From: Isoetes taiwanensis
Lineage: Eukaryota; Streptophyta; Lycopodiopsida; Isoetales; Isoetaceae
Assembly: GCA_021234155.1 (NCBI GenBank)
Contig: JAJEKV010000016.1
Location: 3,991,896 to 4,055,895 of the forward strand
Direction: 5' to 3'
DNA length: 64,000 bases
The position numbers and the translations under genes are program-made. Below are positions 32,234 to 40,709 of this stretch, piece by piece. Every line of letters begins with the position of its first letter. The first letter of the stretch is position 1. The notes beneath the pieces were generated by a model. It worked only from the letters and a program-made list of their open reading frames with translations. It made no database searches and was not told the origin of the DNA.

Positions 32234-33431
32234 ATGGCCCAACGCTTCAATGTTACTGAAGCACAATACCAGCAAGCCTTGTCTAACGCTAGCTACATTG
32301 CATCCCGAGCAGCACCTATGCCTAGCAAATAGGCAAGAGTATGACAGGCAAGTGGAATTGCTGTCTATCTTGTACCGCTTCCTACCAGATATTTATCTGC
32401 AGCCCTCGCAACCTCCTTTGCCTAATGGTCCTTCACCAGTAACTCTGCCACCGCCACCTAAGCTGAGAAAATGGTTAGAGAAAGTAGACATGCCGTCTTT
32501 CAAAGGGGGAAAGACAAAGCCAGTCAAGGTTGTCAGTTTTATCAGTCAGTGGGAAATGTTCTTTGAACGTGTGCAGGCAACAGATGTGGAAAGACTGCAA
32601 GCCATGGATACCTATCTAAAAGATCAAGCCCAAGCATGGTGGCAAGGCAGACGAGAATGTGATCCCAAGATCACTGATTGGGAAAGTTTTAAAACGGCAT
32701 TTGACGCACATTATTTGCCCTCTAATTATCACAGTGAGCTGCGTAGGGAATGGGATCGTCTGAAGCAGGGGGAAACAGAGAGTATTCAGTCCTACACTTC
32801 CAAATTTACTCACTTAGCGGCACTAATAAGGAATTTGGATGGGAAAGAGCTTCTGAGAAAATATGTCAGCGGATGTAGGGATGATATCTATGCGGAGATG
32901 GAGATATTTCACCCTAAAGATTTAAATGAAGCCATAAAATTAGCATCTGCAGTGGAACGGAAAATAGATCCCAAAACTAGGAAATTTGATTTCTGGGATG
33001 AAGACGCTTCAGATGATCAGGAGGATAAAAAGAGTAGCAAAGACAAGAATGGAAGTAAGGAATCTTCCAAAAGCTTCAAGAAGAGGAAAAACAACGGCAA
33101 CGGCAACGGTTCTGAAAAGAAGCGGGAAGAGGGAAATCAAGGTAGACCGAGAAAGGAAACTAGGGAACCAAAAGGAGGTTGTTATAGATGCGGAGGAAAG
33201 CATTACTTAAGGGATTGTCCGTTTGGAGAAGGGGGGATCACAAAGGTTGAGACACCTAAACCTCAAAGGGGTGTACATATGCATGCTATTGAAGGTTCCA
33301 AGCTGGAGGATATACCTGAGACCTCTAAAGCTGCTGACGAGCGGAAGAAAGGTGTAAGCTTCCAAGATGAGGAACGAGCAAAGGCTAATGCCAAAGAACG
33401 GAAATGGCTCCAAATGGGAACTATGGGGTAA
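32234..33431 (+). CDS. Gag polyprotein of the gag-only element, one frameshift near the start
   Basis: An ATG at 32234 opens MAQRFNVTEAQYQQAL and reaches a TAG after 32 codons. The main frame, open from before 32250, carries the rest from about RQEYDRQVELLSILY, so a 1-nt slip near 32330 separates them. The main frame holds the capsid-type domain (MPSFKGGKTKPVKVVSFI, WWQGRRECDPKITDWESF, YTSKFTHLAALI, YVSGCRDDIYAEM), a basic linker rich in Lys/Arg/Asn/Gly (about residues 265-310) and one zinc knuckle, CYRCGGKHYLRDC (C-x2-C-x3-H-x4-C, common in plant Gypsy gag). It ends at a stop at 33429-33431. Gag packages element RNA in cytoplasmic particles. The slip could be an assembly error. Confidence 0.85.
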
Positions 33432-33601
33432 ACATAGTTAAGATTTATACCTTTAGGGTAAGACTTGCAAAATTTGATTTGTATGTTGAGTTTTTTTGTG
33501 TGGAATGAAAATCAAATTATTATGTACGCATGGTGCATTTGATGTAAATTTTGAAGAATGGTAATTGTAGTTGTAGCAATAGGCCTGCCAAAATTACATC
33601 A

Positions 33602-33705
33602 GTATCGTGGAGATACAATGATTGGTATCGTGGAGATACTGTATTGGGAAAATACAATCACGTGGTACCGCGGAGGTACAAGGATATATCGTACTGCGGA
33701 AGTAC
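33602..33705 (+). other. Array of five 15-nt hairpins with covarying stems and GNRNA loops
   Basis: Positions 33602-33616, 33625-33639, 33641-33655, 33665-33679 and 33691-33705. Each is a perfect 5 bp stem around a 5-nt loop: gtatc/gatac (twice), gtatt/aatac, gtacc/ggtac, gtact/agtac. Loops are gtgga, gtgga, gggaa, gcgga, gcgga, all fitting G-N-R-N-A. Two base pairs change on both sides together, so pairing is kept while sequence varies. The last hairpin gains an outer stem (ggatat at 33682-33687 with atatcc at 33710-33715). They lie between the gag stop and the polypurine tract, in the 3' untranslated part of the element RNA. Confidence 0.85.
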
Positions 33706-33840
33706 GCGGATATCCATAACTGTTTCTTAAGTTTGCAGGATTAGGGAATCCTTCGATGCAACTTGATTCGGGAGCAATCACCTTGAGAAGGGATGGACCC
33801 ATCTCAAGTGCATTCGAAAGATCGCGGACGATCTTCTTTA

Positions 33841-33855
33841 AGAAGGGATGGAATT
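33841..33855 (+). promoter_or_regulatory. Polypurine tract of the gag-only element
   Basis: aagaagggatggaat directly before the 3' LTR start at 33856. This is the plus-strand primer position. Confidence 0.75.
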
Positions 33856-34670
33856 GATATGGAGCATGCTAGGGGGAGTGGTCCAAAAACAAGGGATTAA
33901 GACAATGGGGCGTAGGAACACCAATGTTTACAAGAAATGTTAAATAAAAAGGGCAAGATATTAGGCATATTCAACTATTGAAGCCAAGTATAGAAAAGCA
34001 AAAGGTGAGCAACGAATAAGGCATGCAACTATATTGAAATAAGGCATGCAACTATTTTTAAAAAAAGTGAGACGAACTGGCGGACCCGATGGGCGTGAAC
34101 AGGCTTTTAATCAAAAGAAGAAGGGAATCGATGGATTATTGGAGAAGGTCGGCCAGCACAGAACAGTAGGAAGGCGGAAGACCCTGTTAAGAATCTGGCA
34201 TCTGCAAATCAGCTTGGGTACGGCTGCTTCCAAATCCGGCTCCAAAGATCCAGCCGCTGCCTGCTGGTCCCGATCCAATTCAACTTGCTAGAAGCTGACA
34301 GCCGTTTAGAATCTTGCAAGCGGAGCTTTATCTGTGGCCCTCTTTGTGAAGCCAGAGATTGAGTCCATCTCCTGCGATTGGCAATTGTGATTAAATCCAT
34401 TTAAACCCATTGCTGTTGTTAGAAGGATAGATCTAGTGCTGAAGGAAAGTTGGCCTTGATCAATTCCGTCACCCTGAAGCCCTTGGAAGTTGTCTTAATC
34501 CCTGGATCCGGTTGGGTGGTAACTGGATGCTCCATTCCTGGTTGTGGAAACCTTGTACAATCGCTCTTGAGAAGAACTCTTATAGAACTCAAGTGTTATC
34601 TCATCTGTTTCTGTCTATTCAATTGTTGATCTAAGTGAACAATATCTCTAAGAATCCTTAAATCATATCA
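33856..34670 (+). repeat. 3' LTR of the gag-only element
   Basis: 815 bp, tgatatg...catatca, followed by the target duplication gaaac. It matches the 5' LTR. Confidence 0.93.
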
Positions 34671-34825
34671 GAAACCCTATTGAAGGGGATGATTGGGTTG
34701 AGTTAGATACTATTTTGTTTTCATGGACCCCAAAGGTCATCCCAGGCAAGACTGCTAGGGTTACAACACCTGTGGAAGTGAGGAAGAAAGCTATGATATC
34801 TCTAGGGGTCACTTCTGAGAAGTAA

Positions 34826-35890
34826 TTGGCAATATGTAACTCGACATGCATATGTAAAATATTTTTAATTTTTAATGCAATCATGTTGTGCTGTTATATA
34901 AAAAAGTCACATTCTCGATGCAAATTTACTAACCCGGGAAAAAGTTGCAGTGCCAAAATGGTCCAAAATCCTGACATAAATCCAATTTAAATAAATGATG
35001 GTTATGGGTTATTATTAAAAAAAACATAGATTTAAGATAAAAAAATAATCACATTAACTTGCTTCTTAGATTGGTCAAAGTAGTCTTATTAGGACATTGA
35101 GTTATTTTGGAAGAGGTTTGAGCCCCCGTATGTCATATTCTAAAATCTTAGGCGAAGCCATATAGAGGCTCGATATTCCATAAACCTTAGGCGAACTCGT
35201 ATTTCATATTTCAAAATCATACGCACCTCCAATCATGAATGACCATAAGCGAAAAGAGAGGTGCCCAGAGGCTCCAACATCCGGTCTAGGGTAGTTCACT
35301 CCATCGGCCCCTCCTATGCACACATTGCAGATAAGCTAAGATGTTGTGGTGTGATTGTAGTACTCCGAAGACCTAATCCCATGGAATTAACCTATGGAAC
35401 AACTCTAGGTTGTGTCTCCATGGTCCGATGAGGAGGAACGGGGCGAACCCCCCTCCCCCCTCCAAAAAAAAAAACCCCGATAAATCTCTCGATGGGTAGA
35501 GGATCACGGCGATACACATTTGTATCTGACTTTAACCCCCAAAACAATGAGTCGGGGTGCACCTCAACTCAGGCGGTGTCAGGCCCATACCCGGCACGTA
35601 TACACGGTGATCGACTATAAGGCTAGAACACTATAAGAGCCCCAATAGCTGCGATTAGCAAGGCCCTATCTCCACATTTTTATTGCCACCCTTTCCTGGT
35701 GCTCAATCACAAAATAGCATCTCCAGTTAGATGGGCTCTATGCATAGGGTACATTTATTAGAGCTTATGGGGATACATATTCTAAACGAGGTGCATCCAA
35801 GACTACCACAGTCGTCGGATCTGTCGATCCTACAGCCAGACCGGATGCGTATGGGCTTGAGAAGCTTCATATACATAAAGCTCAGACCCT
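34826..35890. repeat. Copy of the 18-kb repeat family plus flanking non-coding DNA
   Basis: 34985-35290 matches the reverse complement of the 18-kb units: A-box-like tggtcaaag at 35072, B-box-like ggtttgagccccc at 35115 (43 nt apart), then gaggtgcccagaggctccaa. 35291-35890 has no gene. 35780-35830 (tattctaaacgaggtgca) again resembles the 18-kb unit in the opposite orientation. Confidence 0.65.
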
Positions 35891-36416
35891 ATAAATAGTG
35901 TATAACAAACCTTTTCTATTTTTAATACATATTAATTTGAACTAGATTGGTCCTTATGTCCCAAAGTCCATTACGAACCTTTTTTTAAACAAAAAATTAT
36001 AAAAGGCTGCTGGATTTATTCAAAAGAAAATGCCACTGTTGGATTTGCAAACATCTCCTCATCCATGACAAAAGAAAAGAAAAGAAAGGAAAGGAAAAAA
36101 AAAAGGATAGAAGTGCAAAATTGAAAAAACCGAATTTGTTGGGGTTTCTTGCTTGGCTACTACAATTTTGCCCCTTCCTTTTTTCGCGCCAATTTGTGTG
36201 CAAACGATGCATGTAATGCATGCAGTATCTTATGAGAAAATGTATAGGGGAAGGGAAGTAGGGGCTCCCCTTCCGCAAAATCGGCAGGGGCCCCACGACC
36301 GGCGGCAGCCGGGAGCAGGTCAGTCGCATTTTGCATAGATTTACCTACTAACAATGCATAGATTTACCTGCTGGGCAGAATGGATGCCCAAACTTCCATT
36401 CCGCGTTATTGGAGAG
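35891..36416. other. Intergenic sequence with small direct repeat
   Basis: gcatagatttacct is duplicated at 36334-36369. A-rich run near 36070-36110. No gene. Confidence 0.5.
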
Positions 36417-36710
36417 GACACGTGGCGGCACACAAATGCACAGCGGTAAACCAACTTCCATATTGTTTTGGAGGCGATTGTTTGAAGGCGGTTTAGAGTA
36501 TTTCATGTGGATCGAAACTTTAATTTGATCCAGATTGTTTGATTCAATCCAAGGACTTTGTTGCACACTACCTATAAGTACCCCTTATTGTGGGTTTCCC
36601 ATTTTGCTCCTCTCACCTTGAACTGCGTCCTCATTCAATGCTTCCTCTAGCAACTCCGACGACCTCCTACTGTACCCGTGAACTTGATTCTTGATCATGG
36701 ACACCTCAAG
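36417..36710 (+). promoter_or_regulatory. Promoter-like block: G-box/ABRE, TATA and a short first-exon-like ATG
   Basis: cacgtggc at 36419-36426, tataagta at 36573-36580, a pyrimidine-rich leader and an ATG at 36697 reading MDTS up to a donor-like aag/gttagt (36711). The order and distances fit a plant core promoter. No intact gene follows, so it may be left over from one. Confidence 0.4.
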
Positions 36711-36782
36711 GTTAGTGCACCTTCCCCCTTTTGAGCTTTTAGAGTCTGATTGTGAGTATATGGACTGATGTCTTAACTACAG

Positions 36783-37500
36783 AGGAATGATCTTGCTTTA
36801 TGGATGACCTAGTCGGTTGATCTTCTACAAGTGTTGTGATCCCCCAGCTTTAGATACTGCCTCCGACATTCATGGTCGATTCTATTCTTACAGGATTTCA
36901 GAGAAGGGTGGAGAAAAGTGGAATGTTGTCCTGTTTGTGTCTAATTGGCCAACTAGTCAGCAACACTCTTCTCTTGAGAAAGAACTCGGACTCAGTATCC
37001 AAACTCCTATTGAAGGTAGTATCTAACTGTAAGCTAGGGTATGAATTGCGTACTCTAGAGGTAAGATGGCCTAACCCCCTTCTCTACATTCTCTTGAATA
37101 TTGCAAAACTCGAGTCCACATCCTTCTCATCCAGGTGGCTCAATCCATGTGCATGGGCTCGGGTGTGCCTCAAGTACTATGGCCAAATCCACCAGTATCT
37201 TTCATTTTTCCAAATACATAACCTTCATTGATGATGCAAATCGTAACCAAAATTTGTTGCTCCTTTAAATGACAAGTACTTGCAATAAAGAAATGGAGAT
37301 AGGTATTTAGAGTGTAAAGAATCATACAGAGAGAATCTTAGTAGCTGGTACCTTGTTTAATGGACATCAATAAACTGGGATGGGAATGATGTAAAAGCTT
37401 TTTATTTTGGCCAAGTCGAATCTGTCATCCTTGGAAGCTGCAAATTGCCAGAAATTGAGGAGGCATGTAGGTTGAAAGTAAAGTCTCTCAGATTTTTTAT
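36783..37500 (+). pseudogene. Decayed coding remnant of unknown family
   Basis: After an acceptor-like taactacag (36782), frames read DIHGRFYSYRI, KWNVVLFVSNWP, LNPCAWARVCLKYYG and, near 37370-37460, NWDGNDVKAFYFGQVE and ILGSCKLPEIEEA, split by stops and frame changes. The composition is protein-like and the distance to the promoter-like block is right, but I recognise no family. Confidence 0.3.
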
Positions 37501-37924
37501 TTTTCCTACCTAAGGGCACATGGATAGGCTAGAATTGCTGCAAAACTTGTTATTGCAAACTTTTCATGCCATATAGAACAATTCCATAAAGCGAATGTTC
37601 AAGGGTTCATAATAATGGATCACTTTTCCATTGTCAGCAACACCTTTTGAGATCATTTTGAATTTGATACGATATCTCCACCCTTCGTGGCTAAAAGTAT
37701 TTGCAGTGGCCTTGGCCGCCACGATAGATTTCTTGTATTTATAAGATATTTAGGAACTATACAAGATTAAAACTCAAAGGATTTCAAACTTCAAGCATGA
37801 TAAGAAGAATAAGAACAATGTATATATCATGCCTTTAGTAGCATCCTATTGGACATGTGGAAAATACTTATTACACCAACATTGCTCTGTTGAGCTTTGC
37901 CCCCAACCATCTTACATTGAATGC

Positions 37925-37995
37925 AACTCTGAGTGGCTTTGAACTTAAAACCGGTTTGTTATAAGATAGGTGTGTTACCACTAGACCAAATGCTT
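37925..37995 (-). repeat. tRNA-like SINE head (A and B boxes)
   Basis: The minus strand has tggtctagtggtaa (37988-37975), an excellent Pol III A box, and aagttcaaagcc (37946-37935), a B-box-like site 42-43 nt further. The flanks do not pair as acceptor or T stems, so this is not an intact tRNA gene. A tRNA-derived SINE is the best fit. Confidence 0.45.
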
Positions 37996-38504
37996 AGAGT
38001 GTGGTTGCCTCTTATCTTGACATGATTTTCAGGAAAGATTCCTACTCTCCATTGGGATGTGCTTATATGAGAGAAGGTAATAGAGAATATGCATCTTATA
38101 GTGGAGGTTGGCATTATGAAAGTATGGTCGACGTTGTTAAGAGAATGTTCACAAAGGCAACCACTTTGTTAGCTCCATACATTGTCTCCTCTTAGCTCCA
38201 CAGCCCCTCTCGTTGCCAAATGGGTGATCATAACTCAATTGGGTTCGTATATGATGTTACCTTTGGTTCCATCCCAAAATTTCTACTTTGGTGGCAAGTT
38301 GTACATAGACATCGCGATGATTTTTCTGTGTCTGCAGCATGCTTGCACTGCCTTTTAGACATTTAGATGCTTGAGCATTACCTTTTTCTTACTTGGAGTT
38401 CAACTGCTATGGTCTTGACTACAATATATTTCTCTTACGGGAAAATATTAATCCTTTTTCAAGAAATTAGATCTAGCAAAGTGATTGATTTATTAAAAAC
38501 TATG
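37996..38504. other. Non-coding, one unexplained open stretch
   Basis: 38001-38195 encodes IFRKDSYSPLGCAYMREGN and SGGWHYESMVDVVKRMF, which looks protein-like, but I recognise no family and no splice partners. Confidence 0.3.
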
Positions 38505-38645
38505 AGTCAATTGGAATTAAGTAAAATTCCTGGCTTTGTTAGGGGCAAGATTAAAAGAAAGACTGAGAAGTTCGCAAGACAGAGTGGCATTACAAACATT
38601 ACCGTCGAAGTAATGTATGCAGCTAAGGAAGCATTGAGTACTTGA
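38505..38645 (+). pseudogene. chlB: chlB C-terminal fragment (plastid DNA in the nucleus)
   Basis: The frame ends [20 protein letters not shown], then [24 protein letters not shown] and a stop. This matches the C-terminal domain of subunit B of light-independent protochlorophyllide reductase (ChlB), which is plastid-encoded where it survives and absent from flowering plants. In the plastid the enzyme reduces protochlorophyllide in the dark with ChlL and ChlN. Only the last ~47 codons are present, with no nuclear-type start or transit peptide, so it is most likely a NUPT. The codons before 38505 are open but not recognisable. Confidence 0.72.
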
Positions 38646-38745
38646 AACATTACATTGGGAAATCATTTTTAATTAATTTATTAGTTTCGCGATCTGCTAT
38701 ATGGAATGTGGCTGGCCAGATGGAATGTGTAGAAGCACAAGTGCA

Positions 38746-38975
38746 TCCAAGTGCAAACGGAGGCAGACCGCCACAGCCTTAGACAGTACCTTGATACATG
38801 CTTCCTCAACAAACCAACGGCACATTACCAACGCTACATAAACTCCATGCTGGAGCAAGGCCCGCAATGCTATTTGCGCACTCATCTACCCATGAAAAAG
38901 TGCAGAACCATTGCCTCTATTCGCACATGTGCACACCATCTCCGGATTGAGACGAGGAGATACATCACCATCCCA
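38746..38975 (+). pseudogene. LINE ORF2 C-terminal fragment, second copy of the THLPMKK module
   Basis: Reads QYLDTCFL, HYQRYIN, GPQCYLRTHLPMKKCRTIASIR, then LRIETRR. It aligns block by block with 10577-10990 (YLDVTFL, HYQQQVN, THLPMKKRRLIASIR, IETGRW). It stops before the cysteine cluster. Confidence 0.6.
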
Positions 38976-39228
38976 TTTCAAATATTGGTATGCCATCTAT
39001 CTAACAAGCTGGTACCTCAATATTACAATAAAATGTTGTTTTATTTTATCTAGCTTTTTAACAACGCACTTTGAGCGAGTTTCTCACATCTCATGCTTCT
39101 TTTCAAATTGGCAATATTTTTTGAAATCCGGCTTGAAAGATTTATCTGTTATTTTGCCTTCCATTAAATGAATTGGTTTTTTTAATCCGCCAGAATGTAT
39201 ACTGTAAACCAAATTACATGCTGATCTG

Positions 39229-39425
39229 AGCTTTAGATTTCAAAGCCACTCAAAGTCTTCACACAACAAAGTCCATGCACTATTAACTTTATATCATCTA
39301 CTTCAACAATATATTAGCTTACAGAGTAAAATAGGGGTGTAGACGTCCAAAAGAGTTCCAAGCTTGAAATTTCAAAATCACTCAAAACTCTACACACCAA
39401 AGTCCATGCACAATTGAAGTCTATA
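39229..39425. repeat. Diverged direct repeat, period ~133 bp
   Basis: caaagtccatgcac occurs near 39269 and 39401 with matching flanks (tcaaagccactcaaa / tcaaaatcactcaaa). Confidence 0.55.
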
Positions 39426-40585
39426 GTAGCAATACAAAACCTTCTCTCTAGATAATGCTATCCTCTTAACAATATAAAAAATCTTCAAAGATCTTAAGGA
39501 AATCTTGAAGAAATTTAAGTACAAGAGATAAAACCAGGCACAGTTCCAACTTCGAACGTATTTGCAAACCAATAAATGAGTCAATGAAGAAAAATGCAGT
39601 CACGATAGATTTCTTGTAGTACCTAAAGAAAGCGAAAGAAGACATACATGGCCAGAATCCTTGCATTATAATAAAGATGAAGTGAAGTTGCAATGGACTT
39701 TTGAAGTCATGATTAGCAATAGTTTTTGAAGCAAAGAATCGCGATTACCAATGTGGAATATTACATCCACATCATTAGTTCATAGCGTCTGAGAGTCGAG
39801 GGAATAATAAGCAAGGACGTGGTCCCTGGTGTGGGCGGATTTACGTGCTTTGCAATGTAAGATGAGGTCGGCAGCGCGACTAAGTGGGAAGTATTGTTCT
39901 ACTTCTGTGGCCAGGAAGAAGATCAGACTAGAATTGCTTAGTATGCAACTGAGAGCAATTTTCTTCCTAGACCATGTCAATTGGCGAAAATGAAATAATT
40001 CTTTTGTTTAATCTTAATATACAGATTTTGAAGGTAACTAAAAGATATTTTGTGGCACCCAGGTTGCCAACCTGACCAGTGAGGTCAGGTCAGGCCAGGC
40101 GAACCAGGATTATATTCCCGCTCGGCGCCATTTGCGTGCTGACACGTAAGCAACACAATTCTTTGAATAGGGTATTTCAAGCGTGTGAATCAGGTTTCAC
40201 GGCTCTTTAACGGGCTTCATCAGGAACAGCCCATCCTGGCCGTCTACAAAGTGTGCTACTTAAATCCGGCCGCTCGTCCCACATGCTACAGCCCTTAACG
40301 CATCCAATGGAAATTCCCCCGCCCCGTTAACGTTACCATACTCGACAAGAAGAACCATGGAGAGAAAGGCGGCCGATCCTGGCCCTTTTCTATGCCTTTT
40401 ATTTTCTGTATAATCCAAGCATAATCGGTCGATTTTCTCTGCCCCTTTTGCTCCGCGCCTTCAAATCGAGCTATCCAGTCCAATTCCGGACCGCCAAACA
40501 GGCCGATTCATCGCCTTTTTAATTTTTGTAGCGCTGTATATGGCGATTTGGAGGTTTTCCCCTGTTTTCAAGCTTGGGTTTTAGC
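39426..40585. other. Upstream region of the UPL5-like gene
   Basis: No supported gene; minus-strand frames at 39390-39980 lack motifs. GC rises after 40070. tgtatat near 40534 could be a TATA-like element. Confidence 0.45.
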
Positions 40586-40672
40586 ATGGGAGGTCGCAAG
40601 AAGCGGAAGATTGAGCCGGGGACGAAGGTGCGATTTGGGCTTGCTGAATTAGGTTTTGGGATTTGTTTCTAA
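40586..40672 (+). promoter_or_regulatory. Upstream ORF or alternative first exon of the UPL5-like gene
   Basis: ATG at 40586 encodes 28 residues starting MGGRKKRKIEPGTK and ends 37 nt before the main ATG. The basic KKRK start resembles a nuclear signal. A donor-like aag/gtgcga follows codon 14, so it could be either a translated uORF or a first coding exon. No convincing acceptor was found. Confidence 0.4.
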
Positions 40673-40709
40673 GACGGGAGGTCTTTATTCGCGCTGCATC
40701 TGTCCGGTG

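Larger units (their letters stand above)
31376..34670 (+). mobile_element. Gag-only LTR retrotransposon (TR-GAG type), structurally complete
   Basis: 3295 bp flanked by the 5 bp duplication gaaac (31371-31375 and 34671-34675). LTRs 31376-32196 and 33856-34670 (821 and 815 bp) start tgatatg and end catatca. A perfect initiator-Met PBS follows the 5' LTR, one gag ORF fills the centre, and a purine tract precedes the 3' LTR. There is no protease, RT or integrase, so it must borrow enzymes from an autonomous relative. The LTRs look identical except within an ~80 bp window (31677-31760 versus 34157-34234), which suggests a recent insertion. It interrupts the transposase-like gene. Confidence 0.93.
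28381..34825 (+). pseudogene. Transposase-like gene (DUF7869-like), split by a MITE and an LTR element
   Basis: Starts after an acceptor (tgttcttgtag, 28380) with a DUF8039-like block (EGTIILADPIQAVNDERLGEDKV), then a TGA at 28684. A 500-codon frame runs 28708-30242. Conserved order: CNLCAKLKEVL, HDKMDQSK, LTGAIVHG, LQLDNCAGQNKN and FLLPGHTHEDVDALFGK, the pattern of DUF7869-type proteins, whose spaced D, D and E/D look like an RNase H-fold transposase core (inference). Breaks: frameshifts near 30240, 30365 and 31335, the MITE at 30411-30701, and the gag-only LTR element at 31376-34670. With both inserts removed the reading continues (FRVKACFHP across the first site, WKRNPIEG across the second) to TAA at 34823-34825. 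Confidence 0.65.

Noticed and set aside
35291-35890. Possible relation of this stretch to the LARD LTRs (cactccatc-gcccctc, cggtgtc-agcccat)
   Set aside because: Only short scattered blocks agree; too weak to call without an alignment.
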